64,000 nucleotides of DNA from Pectobacterium sp. CFBP8739 (GCF_013449375.1 NZ_JACDRR010000014.1:1-64000), one strand, 5' to 3'. Positions 31,356 to 44,071 are shown, counted from the first letter of the stretch. Notes: generated by a model not told the origin, from the letters alone. A program made the numbers and translations.

Positions 31356-32309
31356 TTAACGCCCAGCGCGTTTGTTGACCCAGACGTTGATCAGCATGGT
31401 AATAATCAGAATGCTGGCAACCATGCCCAGAGAAATCGCTACCGGAATATGGAAAATGTCGATGAGCATCATCTTGGTACCAATGAAGATCAGGATGACG
31501 GCCAGGCCATATTTCAACAGCGAGAAACGTTCAGCTACGCCAGCCAGCAGGAAGTACATCGCACGCAGGCCCAGAATAGCGAACAGGTTCGACGTCAGCA
31601 CGATAAAGGGATCGGTTGTGACGGCGAAAATAGCCGGGATACTGTCTACGGCGAAAATCACGTCGCTGATTTCAACCATAATCAGCACCAGAAATAGCGG
31701 CGTGGCATACAGGATGCCGTTGCGACGGACGAAAAACTTTTCGTTCTCGATGGTATCCGTCATGCGTAAACGGCTACGCAGCCAGCGTACCAGCGGCTTG
31801 TCGCCGACCGCTCCGTCATCTTCTTTCGCCAGCGCCATTTTCAGGCCGGTGAACAGCAGGAACGCGCCGAACACGTAGAGCAGCCACTGGAACTGCGTGA
31901 CCAGCCAACTGCCGCCAAACACCATCAGCGTTCTGAGAACGATGGCGCCTAACACGCCGTAAATCAGCACGCGACGTTGGTATTGTGGGGGAACGGCGAA
32001 GTAACCGAACAGCATCAGCCAGACGAAGACGTTATCGACGGCAAGCGCTTTCTCGATCAAATAACCGGTCAGGAAGGCTAGCGACTGGGCATTGGCTACT
32101 TCGCGGCCCATCGTGCCGTCCAGATACCACCAGAAACCAGCGTTGAACAGCAGCGAGAGCGTAACCCAGATGATAGACCAGACGGCAGCCTGCTTGAACG
32201 TCATTACCGTCGATCCTTTGCGCCCTTGATAGAGCAGGTCGATGGCCAGCATCACTATAACAATGGCAGCGAAGCTGCCCCATAACCATGGCGTGCCGAT
32301 GGTGTGCAT
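31356..32309 (-). CDS. alx: TerC-family Mn exporter / alkali-induced protein Alx
   Basis: Alx is an inner-membrane TerC-family protein. In E. coli it is induced by alkali and manganese and helps control manganese export. The 317-residue product has about eight or nine helices and the conserved acidic motifs [12 protein letters not shown] and [19 protein letters not shown]. The start at 32309 follows AAGGAT; a 34-codon extension would run through the leader terminator and is rejected. Its leader is a yybP-ykoY type riboswitch. Confidence 0.95.
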   Translation of the reverse strand: MHTIGTPWLWGSFAAIVIVMLAIDLLYQGRKGSTVMTFKQAAVWSIIWVTLSLLFNAGFWWYLDGTMGREVANAQSLAFLTGYLIEKALAVDNVFVWLMLFGYFAVPPQYQRRVLIYGVLGAIVLRTLMVFGGSWLVTQFQWLLYVFGAFLLFTGLKMALAKEDDGAVGDKPLVRWLRSRLRMTDTIENEKFFVRRNGILYATPLFLVLIMVEISDVIFAVDSIPAIFAVTTDPFIVLTSNLFAILGLRAMYFLLAGVAERFSLLKYGLAVILIFIGTKMMLIDIFHIPVAISLGMVASILIITMLINVWVNKRAGR

Positions 32310-32331
32310 AGCAAGATCCTTAAATAGAAAC

Positions 32332-32363
32332 AAAAACGGCCAACGTCGGAAGGACGTTGGCCG
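32332..32363 (-). terminator. Expression-platform terminator in alx leader
   Basis: CGGCCAACGTC and GACGTTGGCCG form a perfect 11-bp stem with a 5-base loop, followed on the minus strand by TTTTTG. It lies 22 bases upstream of the alx ATG, so it can stop transcription before the gene. Confidence 0.85.
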
Positions 32364-32530
32364 CTTATTATTAAAGCTGCAAATGCACCTCGCCTTCCGG
32401 CAAGGTCTCACTTACAACATTAATGAAGCTGTCTCATCAAGAATTGAGCTTTTCATCAAAGTTGCCCAGTAACCGGATGCGGAACGCATCGTAATGACGA
32501 TTAGCTGGCGAAAAAGTTACTCCCCTTTGC
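32332..32530 (-). ncRNA. yybP-ykoY (Mn/pH) riboswitch leader of alx
   Basis: The leader starts with GCAAAGGGGAGTAAC (minus strand, 32530-32516) and ends its aptamer with GAGACCTTGCC, the two conserved ends of the yybP-ykoY motif. GCAAAGG and CCTTGC form helix P1. CCTTGCC (32405-32399) can instead pair with GGCGAGG (32394-32388), giving a competing hairpin. A strong terminator follows before the start codon. E. coli alx has the equivalent leader (PRE, SraF RNA). Confidence 0.85.
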
Positions 32531-32581
32531 ATGACAGAAGATAGGTGAAAAGATGATCTTGGTCAAATAATTATCGTTGTC

Positions 32582-33580
32582 TTACTCTGCATTTCCCGGC
32601 GCAGCGGCGTCGGCAGGAAACACGACGCCAGTTTGGCGGCGAATTTCCGTCAGTAGCCCAGCAACGGTGCGCGATCGTGCCAGTTCCGCATGGTTGATGT
32701 CGTTATTGTTGACCAGCGTGGCAAAGACGTCTGCTTCGTACAGCATGCTGTTGATATGCTGCGGCTGGCTGAGATCCAACTGTTTCCCTTCACGCGGAAT
32801 GAATTTCACGTTATGGCATTCGGAGACTTTTTCAATCACCAGTGAACCGTCTTCCCCCTGAATTTCACTGGGTATCGTGGAATGGCTGACTTTGGAATGG
32901 ATGAGGGTGACATCGAAATCGCCGTAATTCAGGATGACGCTGCCATGTGCATCTACGCCGCTTTCCAATAGCGTCGCGCTGGCCTTAGTGGAGCATGGTT
33001 CGCCCCACAGCGCCACGGCGAAGGCTAAGCAGTAGTAGCCGATATCCATGATGGAGCCATTGGAGAACGCCGGATTAAACGTATTGGGGTTCTCGCCCGC
33101 CAGATAACGCGGGTAGCGTGAGGAATACTGGCAGTAATTCAGCACCACTTTACGCAACCGGCCGACTTTTGGCAGCGCCTGCTGGATCACGCTAAAATTG
33201 GGCAGGCTGGCGGTTTTGAACGCTTCAAAGAGCACAACCTGATTTTCTCTGGCGCAGGCGATCATCTGTTCGACTTCATAGCGGTTGGAAGCCAGCGGTT
33301 TTTCACAGATGACATGCTTGCCATGGCTCAGGAAGAGCAGTGCCTGTTCGCAATGCAATGAGTTAGGGCTTGCCAGATACACGGCGTCGATCAGATCAGA
33401 TTTCGCCATGGCGTCCAGTGAATCAAAGATCGTATCCACCATGTAATCGGCCTGAAACGGCTGCGCCTTTTCTGCTGTGCGTGAATAGATGGCGGTGAGC
33501 TTCAACTTGCCGGTTTCGTGTGCGGCATCAACAAACTGACGGGTGATCCAACTGGTTCCTACAATAGCGAAGCGAATCAT
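32582..33580 (-). CDS. ygjR: Gfo/Idh/MocA family oxidoreductase YgjR
   Basis: This is a putative NAD(P)-dependent sugar-type oxidoreductase of 332 residues. The N-terminal Rossmann fold starts IRFAIVGTSWITRQFVDAA, and HVICEKPLASN (about 88-98) holds the family EKP motif that contacts cofactor and substrate. A C-terminal alpha/beta domain follows. The position beside alx matches E. coli. The substrate is unknown. Confidence 0.9.
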   Translation of the reverse strand: MIRFAIVGTSWITRQFVDAAHETGKLKLTAIYSRTAEKAQPFQADYMVDTIFDSLDAMAKSDLIDAVYLASPNSLHCEQALLFLSHGKHVICEKPLASNRYEVEQMIACARENQVVLFEAFKTASLPNFSVIQQALPKVGRLRKVVLNYCQYSSRYPRYLAGENPNTFNPAFSNGSIMDIGYYCLAFAVALWGEPCSTKASATLLESGVDAHGSVILNYGDFDVTLIHSKVSHSTIPSEIQGEDGSLVIEKVSECHNVKFIPREGKQLDLSQPQHINSMLYEADVFATLVNNNDINHAELARSRTVAGLLTEIRRQTGVVFPADAAAPGNAE

Positions 33581-33741
33581 AAGCGTTTGGTATCCTGAAG
33601 GGATTTGTGATGACTAGGGAGATTATCACGGTGAAATGACAAGGCAACGTCAATCATTTCCGGATCCGGCAGAGAAAAGCATTTACTGACGGACTATTTT
33701 AAGGGATAAACAGCGCAAATTTTATGATGCAGGAGAGGCCA

Positions 33742-34881
33742 ATGAGCCAACTCGAATTGGAAACGTGCAACCTGACGTTGGTGCGCTACCCTCAGGTCGC
33801 TGAAAACTCGGCGCTACAGGCGTGGGATGCCGCAGATGAATACCTGCTGCGTGAGCTGTCCACGATGGAAATTGCGCCGGGCCCGCGTTTGATTTTCAAT
33901 GATACGTTTGGCGCGCTGGCCTGCGGCTTGCAGGCGCAATCGCCGGTCAGTATCAGTGACTCTTATCTGAGCCAACTGGCAACGCGACACAATCTGGAAT
34001 TGAATGGTTACGATGCCGCTACGGTAACGCTATTGGATAGTATGGCGGAGTTGCCCGCAGCACCCGCGCTGGTGGTGATAAAGATCCCCAAAACGATCGC
34101 GCTGCTGGAACATCAGTTGAGAATGTTGCGTAAGGTTGTCACGCCGCAAACACGTATCATCGCTGGTGCGAAAGCGAAGGATATTCACACGTCTACTCTG
34201 CAACTGTTTGAACGTGTGATGGGGCCGACGAAAACCTCGCTGGCCTGGAAAAAGGCGCGCCTGGTTCACTGTGAGTGGGCAGAGTTGAAAGTGAGTGAGC
34301 AGTCACTTACTGTCGAGTGGGAGCTCGAGGGTTACGGCTATCGTATTCAGAACCAGGCTAACGTGTATTCGCGTAATGGGTTGGATATCGGCGCGCGTTT
34401 CTTTATGCAGCATTTGCCGGAACACATCGACGGTAAGATCATCGATCTCGGTTGTGGCAACGGCGTGATTGGGCTGGCAGCGCTGAAAGCTAACCCGGAC
34501 GCCACTGTGGGTTTCTTCGATGAGTCCTACATGGCGGTGGCATCGAGCCAGATGAACGTTGAGGTCAACTGCCCGCAGGATGTCGAGCGCTGTAGCTTTG
34601 TGGTGAATAACGGATTGGCGCGCGTTAAGCGAGATACGTTACAGGCGGTCTTGTGTAATCCGCCATTCCACCAGCAACACGCGGTGACGGATGAAATTGC
34701 CTGGCAGATGTTTATGGATGCTCGCCGCTGTCTTCAGGTTGGCGGAGAATTGCGCATCGTGGGGAATCGCCATCTGGATTATTTCCACAAGCTGAAGCGT
34801 CTGTTCGGCAACTGTGAAACCGTCGCCAGCAATACGAAGTTCGTCATACTACGTGCGGTGAAAACGGGGTCGTCCCGCTAA
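33742..34881 (+). CDS. rlmG: 23S rRNA (guanine-1835-N2)-methyltransferase
   Basis: RlmG methylates G1835 of 23S rRNA with S-adenosylmethionine. The 379-residue product has an N-terminal RNA-recognition domain and a C-terminal class I methyltransferase with the SAM motif [16 protein letters not shown] and the catalytic NPPFH typical of guanine N2 methylases. The start at 33742 follows GGAGAGG; the six-codon longer form overlaps the ribosome site. It ends five bases from the converging fadH. Confidence 0.96.
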   Translation: MSQLELETCNLTLVRYPQVAENSALQAWDAADEYLLRELSTMEIAPGPRLIFNDTFGALACGLQAQSPVSISDSYLSQLATRHNLELNGYDAATVTLLDSMAELPAAPALVVIKIPKTIALLEHQLRMLRKVVTPQTRIIAGAKAKDIHTSTLQLFERVMGPTKTSLAWKKARLVHCEWAELKVSEQSLTVEWELEGYGYRIQNQANVYSRNGLDIGARFFMQHLPEHIDGKIIDLGCGNGVIGLAALKANPDATVGFFDESYMAVASSQMNVEVNCPQDVERCSFVVNNGLARVKRDTLQAVLCNPPFHQQHAVTDEIAWQMFMDARRCLQVGGELRIVGNRHLDYFHKLKRLFGNCETVASNTKFVILRAVKTGSSR

Positions 34882-34886
34882 ATTAC

Positions 34887-36989
<2,103 letters not shown>

Positions 36990-37156
36990 CTAGCGGTAAT
37001 TGAGAGAGTTGTGAAATTTATGTTTATTTATTGTGATTAGTGTCATTACGAATATTGGAGGAAAGCAGATGCAGGCAAGGGATCGTGTGCCGGAGTGTTT
37101 GTTGTCGGGGGCGTGTGACATTATAATCCGCGGGTTTATCGGGCAAAGGTATCGTT

Positions 37157-37453
37157 ATGCGGGTGGAAGAGTTGGAATATCGTCTGGATAGCGCACTCCG
37201 TGCGTTAGAACAAAGCGTTCAGCGTCAGCAACAGACGTGGCGGCAGCAACATCATTCCCTCCAGCAGCAGTTGCTTCAGGCAAAAGAGCGTGACGCTTAC
37301 CTTTGCACGCAGATTGAACGGCTCTCTGCGCAGTTGAATGCGATGGATAGCTCGCCAGATCGCAATCCGCTGCTTCAGAAAATGAAAGTCATTCATGCCC
37401 ACCTTGATGCGCTGGCACAAGAGGCCAGTGCTTTTCGACGTTCACTGCGGTAA
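37157..37453 (+). CDS. Small coiled-coil protein, unknown function
   Basis: This 98-residue, glutamine-rich product is almost wholly predicted coiled coil (about residues 1-60, for example QSVQRQQQTWRQQHHSL), with no signal peptide or membrane segment. AAAGGT lies seven bases before the ATG, and codon use resembles the surroundings. I do not recognise a family. It stands alone between fadH and spy, where E. coli has other genes. It could help assemble or measure a larger complex, but that is speculation. Confidence 0.65.
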   Translation: MRVEELEYRLDSALRALEQSVQRQQQTWRQQHHSLQQQLLQAKERDAYLCTQIERLSAQLNAMDSSPDRNPLLQKMKVIHAHLDALAQEASAFRRSLR

Positions 37454-37559
37454 CCGCACCGCTGGCATTTTTAGCTATATCGTGCCGAAGTGTTAATGCG
37501 ATATCTCGTACGCCCTATTTCGTTAACGTAATATTTCCGCTTCCTTACACAATTCCTCC

Positions 37560-37577
37560 TCATTCTCCATAATTGCC
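37560..37577 (+). promoter_or_regulatory. BaeR box upstream of spy
   Basis: The 18 bases containing TTCTCCATAATTG match the E. coli BaeR consensus TTTTTCTCCATDATTGGC at about 15 positions. The site is 128 bases before the spy start, on the same strand. E. coli spy is a main BaeSR and CpxAR target. Confidence 0.7.
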
Positions 37578-37704
37578 GCAAATGTGGAGCCGACACTTGC
37601 AGATATTTACCCTTGTTCTAAGTAACTGAAGGTGTCGAGCCTATACTTTCTCTCGTAGCACGGCAGCCGCCGTTGATAAGTCAATTCAGAGAGAGGAATG
37701 AAAT

Positions 37705-38193
37705 ATGCGTAAACTCACTGCAATGCTGGTTGCTTCTTCTTTGGCATTGGGCGCGGCAGGTATCGCGCATGCTAATGAAGCTCAGAAAGGTCCAGGCCCA
37801 GAACACAAGATGATGATGAAAGAGGGGCGGGAGCATCGTGGCATGATGGGGCCGGATGAGATGTTTAAGGAGCTGAATTTGACAGAAGCACAGAAGCAGC
37901 AAATTAAAGACATCATGAAAGCATCCCGCGAGAAAATGCACAAAGCAATGCAAGACGACCGTCGTGATATGCATAACCTGATTGCATCAGAGTCGTTTGA
38001 TGCTGCAAAAGCACAGGCGCAGTTGGATAAATCCGACGCGGAACATAAGGCCAGAATGCTTAACGGGCTGGAAACCAAGAACAAGATTTACAACGTTCTG
38101 ACGCCAGAACAGAAGAAACAGTACAACGACAGCTTTGAAAAACGACTGGCTCAACCGCCAAAAGCCGACGGCAAGCCTGTTCCTGCGGAATAA
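37705..38193 (+). CDS. spy: Periplasmic chaperone Spy
   Basis: Spy is an ATP-independent periplasmic chaperone that prevents aggregation under envelope stress. The 162-residue precursor has a signal peptide (MRKLTAMLVASSLALGAAGIAHA, cut after about 23). The helical cradle carries the LTxxQ repeats, MFKELNLTEAQKQQIKDIM and NVLTPEQKKQYN. The N-terminal mature region is rich in methionine and histidine. GAGAGGA precedes the start. A BaeR-like box lies upstream and a terminator downstream. Confidence 0.94.
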   Translation: MRKLTAMLVASSLALGAAGIAHANEAQKGPGPEHKMMMKEGREHRGMMGPDEMFKELNLTEAQKQQIKDIMKASREKMHKAMQDDRRDMHNLIASESFDAAKAQAQLDKSDAEHKARMLNGLETKNKIYNVLTPEQKKQYNDSFEKRLAQPPKADGKPVPAE

Positions 38194-38243
38194 CGCGTTA
38201 TTTCATGAATCCGCGCGATATCTGAAATAGCTCAGCCACTAAG

Positions 38244-38298
38244 ACCACCGGATTGACGTATTACCTGATGGGTAATGCCTCTGTCCGGTGGTTTTTTA
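38244..38298 (+). terminator. spy terminator
   Basis: ACCACCGGA and TCCGGTGGTTTTTT pair over 9 bp. The loop contains a second small hairpin (ATTACC/GGTAAT), and the structure ends in a T-tract. Confidence 0.8.
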
Positions 38299-38403
38299 TT
38301 TATTTTTCCCGCAACCATCGTGCTGTGAGTCGGGAAATGATTAATGCTATCCTCACGCGAAGAAAGCAGATGGAATCATCGGACAGCGGGCGGTAAAGGG
38401 CAG

Positions 38404-39873
38404 ATGAATAACGATTTGACGTTAAAAACTATAAAATTCATGCCGTTTCTGTTCTTGACCACCCTCATCGTGAGCTGTCTGGGATTTCGGTTTCGGGTGC
38501 TGGATGATCTGTCGCTGTTTTGGCCCGCCAACATTCTGGTTTTTTGCCTCATGATTAGTTTCAGAGCCAGAAAAGGGACGATAAAAGGTAAAACGTTCTC
38601 TATCTGTATCGGTTTTTTGGTGGGTTATGCCGCGATGCTGTCGGCTGCGTTACTGATGGACAATAACTCACCGTTAAAAACCAAGGTGCTGTTATGTTTG
38701 TGCAATATGGTCTTTGTGGTAACGGCTTGGTGCGCGTTTTGCCTGATGTGTCGGTTTATCGGTAAGTGGTCGAGATTTGAAAAATTCAGCAAATATTACG
38801 TTTATATTATTTTCGCTTCGACGTTTGTCGGTGCGTTCTCATCCGGCGTAGCGTATGGATTTTATGCGTATGTCTACGATACGGGGAACCGCTATGCCGA
38901 GTTTATGGACTGGTTCAGTGAGCAACTGGGAACCGGTATTATCCTCGCGTTTTTTTTCCTGAAAAGTAAGGATATCCTGCGAGCGTTGCGGAATATTCCG
39001 CTCTGTCCGAAGCACATCAGAGAGAACATTTTTCCCTTTCTGGTCTTTATTATCTTCTTATTAGTTAGCCTGTTTTTTCTGGATGCCAGCCTGATTACAC
39101 TGTCTGTTATTCCGCTCACGCTGTGTGCGTTCAATTACTCTTTCCCGATCATGTCGCTGCTCTGCGCGACTACGGGCGTAATACTGAATTATCTCTATAT
39201 TAATCAGGTCGGTATCCTCATCAATTCAAATTCTGAAGCGTACATTAACTCGTTTCTTACCACGGCGCGGCTGAATATTGCGATGCTCATCATGGCGATG
39301 TTAAGCGTTTCTCATTTTGTTTCGATGAACCGACGACTGATTAAAATTATTGGAAGCAACAGCCTGAAAGATGCGCTCACGAATACTTTCAACCGCCGGG
39401 CGTTTCTCAGTATGTTGAACGGGAGGCAGAGCGCACTGGCGTATAAGAAAAAGCGCCCGTTAACGCTGCTATTTCTGGATATCGATTATTTTAAGCAGGT
39501 CAACGATACCTACGGCCATGCCAGCGGTGATGAATTGATCGCCAGCTTTGCCCGCATGCTGAGCGCGAATATTCGGCCGAACGACATTCTTTGCCGCTGG
39601 GGTGGGGAGGAATTTGTTATTGCGGCTTATGACCTGACGGCTGAACAATCCGAAGTGATGGCTGAAACACTACGGCATTTGACGGAATCCACACCGCTTG
39701 TGCTATCCGATGGCCGTGAAATCCGTTTTACGACCAGTATTGGCGTGGTTACGTTTCCCCAGTATGAAGGCGGCAACACATACGATTTGATCGGGTTGGC
39801 AGATGAGCAGCTCTATAAAGCGAAAGCGCAGGGGCGTAATCGTGTGTGTCTGCGTTTGGTCGAAGATATCTGA
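38404..39873 (+). CDS. Membrane diguanylate cyclase (GGDEF)
   Basis: This protein probably makes the second messenger cyclic di-GMP. About 300 N-terminal residues form eight or so membrane helices of MASE1-like character (FWPANILVFCLMI, WFSEQLGTGIILAFFF), and a GGDEF domain occupies about residues 325-485. The active motif is GGEEF in RWGGEEFVIA. RPND five residues before it is a canonical inhibitory I-site, so product feedback is expected. The start at 38404 follows AAAGGG; a 20-codon extension is less likely. The signal sensed is unknown. Confidence 0.85.
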   Translation: MNNDLTLKTIKFMPFLFLTTLIVSCLGFRFRVLDDLSLFWPANILVFCLMISFRARKGTIKGKTFSICIGFLVGYAAMLSAALLMDNNSPLKTKVLLCLCNMVFVVTAWCAFCLMCRFIGKWSRFEKFSKYYVYIIFASTFVGAFSSGVAYGFYAYVYDTGNRYAEFMDWFSEQLGTGIILAFFFLKSKDILRALRNIPLCPKHIRENIFPFLVFIIFLLVSLFFLDASLITLSVIPLTLCAFNYSFPIMSLLCATTGVILNYLYINQVGILINSNSEAYINSFLTTARLNIAMLIMAMLSVSHFVSMNRRLIKIIGSNSLKDALTNTFNRRAFLSMLNGRQSALAYKKKRPLTLLFLDIDYFKQVNDTYGHASGDELIASFARMLSANIRPNDILCRWGGEEFVIAAYDLTAEQSEVMAETLRHLTESTPLVLSDGREIRFTTSIGVVTFPQYEGGNTYDLIGLADEQLYKAKAQGRNRVCLRLVEDI

Positions 39874-39944
39874 ATCCTCCCTTGACCTTCCCCTTACTGG
39901 AACGTCTACCCTTAAAAAGACCTGTGACTGATTGAGAGGTTGTG

Positions 39945-40304
39945 ATGAAGAAAGTCCATTTGTTATTAACGGCGACCTTGCTGGTTCCGGTTCTCTCGTT
40001 TGCCGCTAACAGCGCGCATAGCGGCCATGGTTCAGCGAGTGAGTCGTCGTCTCAACAGGCGTATATGAAGGGGATGGATGCGATGCATGCCGAGATGATG
40101 GATGGGTTACAGTCCAGCGACCCTGATATTGCCTTTGCTAAAGGGATGATTGCGCATCACCGCGGCGCGATCGATATGGCGAAGACGGAATTGCAATACG
40201 GCAAAGATCCTGAATTACGCAAGCTGGCGGAAGAGATTATTAAAGCCCAGCAGCCGGAGATCGACCAAATGGAAGCCTGGCTGAAGAAACAGGGTAAGCA
40301 GTAA
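39945..40304 (+). CDS. Exported DUF305 (CopM-like) protein
   Basis: This is a small periplasmic protein of the DUF305 / CopM metallochaperone type, 119 residues. A signal peptide (to about residue 22, LSFAANS) is followed by a His/Met-rich domain with the family core FAKGMIAHHRGAIDMAKTEL and HAEMM. Such proteins often bind copper, by analogy with CopM. The ATG at 39945 is preferred over the GTG at 39942 because AGAGG lies five bases before it. No copper-resistance genes are adjacent. Confidence 0.8.
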   Translation: MKKVHLLLTATLLVPVLSFAANSAHSGHGSASESSSQQAYMKGMDAMHAEMMDGLQSSDPDIAFAKGMIAHHRGAIDMAKTELQYGKDPELRKLAEEIIKAQQPEIDQMEAWLKKQGKQ

Positions 40305-40312
40305 CGTCGTTG

Positions 40313-40338
40313 ATGGTGCTTCTTCTGAGAAGCGCCAT
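40313..40338 (+). terminator. DUF305 gene terminator
   Basis: ATGGTGCTTCT and AGAAGCGCCAT pair over 11 bp with one wobble and a TCTG loop, 9 bases after the stop. The following T-run is short. Confidence 0.6.
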
Positions 40339-40391
40339 TTCGTTTGTACCGCACCGCAGGCAGAGCCACGTTGTCTGATGGGTAAAAATTT

Positions 40392-40407
40392 AGTGACTGT
40401 TTTCACA
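40392..40407 (+). promoter_or_regulatory. CRP-like site before the beta-glucoside PTS gene
   Basis: AGTGA-CTGTTT-TCACA matches the CRP consensus at nine of ten half-site positions. It is placed to activate a start near 40436-40441, just upstream of the RAT leader, and would give catabolite repression. Confidence 0.7.
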
Positions 40408-40457
40408 GAATAAAACGTAGAGATAGCTTTCTCCGCGTGAACTTGTTAGAAAACAGG

Positions 40458-40490
40458 AAAGGACGTCACCAGAAGTTTCTGGGCGAGACC
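40458..40490 (+). promoter_or_regulatory. BglG-type ribonucleic antiterminator (RAT1)
   Basis: AAAGGACGTCACC is followed by an imperfect stem (CCAGAA/TTCTGG) and GGGCGAGACC. This fits the RAT layout of the BglG/SacY/LicT targets, canonically GGATTGTTAC...GGCAAAACC. Its 3' end overlaps the first arm of the terminator at 40488, so protein binding would block termination. Confidence 0.7.
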
Positions 40491-40538
40491 TGGATAAAGC
40501 AGCGTATACCGCACGCTGCTTTATCCAGGTTTTTTTTT
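40488..40538 (+). terminator. RAT-controlled terminator before the PTS gene
   Basis: A perfect 17-bp stem (ACCTGGATAAAGCAGCG with its complement at 40514-40530) and a 9-base loop run into a tract of eight or more T residues. It is in the untranslated leader, 85 bases before the PTS start, so it must be antiterminated for expression. Confidence 0.9.
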
Positions 40539-40622
40539 GCTTATTTTCCAGCTGGCCAGCGGACAACAAGCGGGATGACGTGTATTAGGCAGTTGCAGCC
40601 ATTGACGAAACGGGAAGTCATT

Positions 40623-42533
40623 ATGAATAGCAAAGTGCTCGCTGAAAATATTCTGAGGTTGGTCGGAGGGGAGACGAACGTTTCTACTCTGGTGCATTGT
40701 GCAACACGCTTGCGCTTTAAGATTGTTGATCACGGTAAGGTGGATGTGGCTGCGCTTGAGGCGCTGGAAGGCGTCATTACGGTTATCAACGCATCAGGGC
40801 AATTGCAAGTGGTGATCGGGAACCGGGTGCCGGAGGTGTATCGCACTTTTGGTTCGATCTCCAGGCTGCTGGAAGACGGCGACGGAAAACGCCAGACGAC
40901 TGAAAGCGAGCAATCGACCTCTGCTATGGGACGATTGATCGATCTGGTTGCCGGGATCTTTACTCCATTGCTGGGGGCGATGGCGGCGGCGGGGGTGCTG
41001 AAAGGGGCGCTGGCTATCGTCCTGGCGCTCGGGTGGTTGAATACCAAAGAAAGTACCTATGTCATCCTGCATGCGGCGTCCGACAGCCTGTTCTACTTCC
41101 TGCCGATGCTGTTGGCGATTACCGCTGCGCGTAAATTTGAAACCAACATTTTTGTGGCGGTGTCGATTGCCGGTGCGCTGGTTTACCCGACGATTCAGGG
41201 GTTATTTGATGCCGGTCAGCCTGTGACGTTCTTCGGCCTGCCTGTGGTGATGATGAAATACACCGCCTCGGTAATTCCGATTATCTTCAGCGTGTGGCTG
41301 ATGTCGTATATCGAGCGTTTCCTGAATCGCCATATTCACGAAAGTGTGCGCAATATCCTGACGCCGTTCTTTCTGTTGGTGCTGATGGTGCCGCTAACGC
41401 TGATGACCATCGGGCCGATTGGGATTTCGGCCAGTAAGCTCATTGCGTCGGTATTCGTCAGTATCTATGAATTCAACCCGATTATTGCGGGCGCGCTGAT
41501 GGCTGCGTCATGGCAGGTCTTAGTGATATTTGGCGTTCACTGGGGCTTTGTGACCGTGTTCATCAACGATCTTTCCGTCATGGGGCACAGCTACCTTAAA
41601 GCTGCCTCCAGCCCGTCGGTCTTTGCCCAGTCTGGCGCGCTGCTAGGCGTGATGGTGCGCACCAAAGATAAAAAGCTCAAAGCGTTGGCAGGCAGTACGT
41701 TTATCGCGTCGCTATTTGGCATCACGGAACCCGGTGTTTATGGGGTTACGTTGAAGTTAAAGAAACCGTTTATCTGCGCGGTGATCGCTGCTGCCATCGG
41801 GGGCGCTATCGTCGGCTATGCGAAAAGTTCCGCTGTTTCTATGGGGATGCCTGGCTTGCTGACATTGCCGATTTTCTACGGCGAAGGCTTTGTCGGGTTC
41901 CTCATCGGCTGTGCGATCGCCTTCGTGGTGAGTTTTGTGCTGACCATTATTGTTGGATTTGACGACCCCGTGCAGCCTGCGGAGAAAGCACCTGCGCCAG
42001 CACACGCACCAACGGTTAAACCTGTGGCACCGGTATCACGCCAGCATGCTAACGCTCAGTCGCTAAAAGACGCGCCAGCGACGGCGGAACAGTTGGGAGC
42101 GCCAGTCAAGGGCGAACTGATTTTGCTGGAAGACGTGGACGATAAGGTGTTCTCGTCCGGCGTTGTTGGGCAGGGCGTTGCCATTTTGCCGCAGGAAGGC
42201 CGCATTTATTCACCGGTGGACGGCGTGATTGCCAGCACGTTCACCAGCGGCCATGCCGTCGGTATTCTTTCGCAGAACGGTGCGGAGATTCTGATTCATG
42301 TCGGTCTCAATACGGTGCAGCTGGAAGGTCAGCACTATCAGATGCACGTTGCAGAAGGCGACAAAGTGCAGAAGGGCCAATTGCTGTTGGAATTCGATTT
42401 GGAAGCGATCAAAAACGCGGGCTACGATACGGTGACGCCGATGGTGGTAACGAATGCGGATGAGTACCACTTATTCAGTCCGGGCACCACACGTCAGTTG
42501 AGGGTAGGGGATACGATTATCGCGCTAGCGTAA
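40623..42533 (+). CDS. PTS beta-glucoside transporter subunit IIBCA
   Basis: This phosphotransferase permease takes up and phosphorylates aryl-beta-glucosides, as do BglF, ArbF and AscF. The 636-residue protein has the domain order IIB (phosphorylated Cys26 in LVHCATRLRF), membrane IIC (about 100-460, with GITEPGVYGV) and IIA (phosphorylated His559 in LIHVGLNT). An alanine/proline-rich linker runs about residues 462-500. The start at 40623 follows GGGAAG; the longer ORF would translate the RAT and terminator and is rejected. The 6-phospho-beta-glucosidase lies convergent next door. Confidence 0.93.
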   Translation: MNSKVLAENILRLVGGETNVSTLVHCATRLRFKIVDHGKVDVAALEALEGVITVINASGQLQVVIGNRVPEVYRTFGSISRLLEDGDGKRQTTESEQSTSAMGRLIDLVAGIFTPLLGAMAAAGVLKGALAIVLALGWLNTKESTYVILHAASDSLFYFLPMLLAITAARKFETNIFVAVSIAGALVYPTIQGLFDAGQPVTFFGLPVVMMKYTASVIPIIFSVWLMSYIERFLNRHIHESVRNILTPFFLLVLMVPLTLMTIGPIGISASKLIASVFVSIYEFNPIIAGALMAASWQVLVIFGVHWGFVTVFINDLSVMGHSYLKAASSPSVFAQSGALLGVMVRTKDKKLKALAGSTFIASLFGITEPGVYGVTLKLKKPFICAVIAAAIGGAIVGYAKSSAVSMGMPGLLTLPIFYGEGFVGFLIGCAIAFVVSFVLTIIVGFDDPVQPAEKAPAPAHAPTVKPVAPVSRQHANAQSLKDAPATAEQLGAPVKGELILLEDVDDKVFSSGVVGQGVAILPQEGRIYSPVDGVIASTFTSGHAVGILSQNGAEILIHVGLNTVQLEGQHYQMHVAEGDKVQKGQLLLEFDLEAIKNAGYDTVTPMVVTNADEYHLFSPGTTRQLRVGDTIIALA

Positions 42534-42540
42534 CGCCATC

Positions 42541-42579
42541 AATCAGACGGTGAGACATGAGCTTACCGTCTGATTTTCT
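42541..42579. terminator. Terminator between convergent PTS and glucosidase genes
   Basis: AATCAGACGGT and ACCGTCTGATT pair over 11 bp and are followed on the right by TTTTCTC. It can end the PTS transcript and perhaps the opposing one. Confidence 0.75.
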
Positions 42580-42602
42580 CTATCACCTTATGTTCTATAG
42601 CG

Positions 42603-44012
<1,410 letters not shown>

Positions 44013-44071
44013 CTACATCATTACGCTGCGTCGGTCTGTGGCTCTGCTCTGGGAACCGCCGAGTGACAGGC

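Larger units (their letters stand above)
40305..40622. other. 318-base control region upstream of the PTS gene
   Basis: In order it holds the terminator of the DUF305 gene, a CRP-like site (40392-40407), a RAT RNA element (40458-40490), the overlapping terminator (40488-40538) and the ribosome site GGGAAG. There is no gene. Confidence 0.8.
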
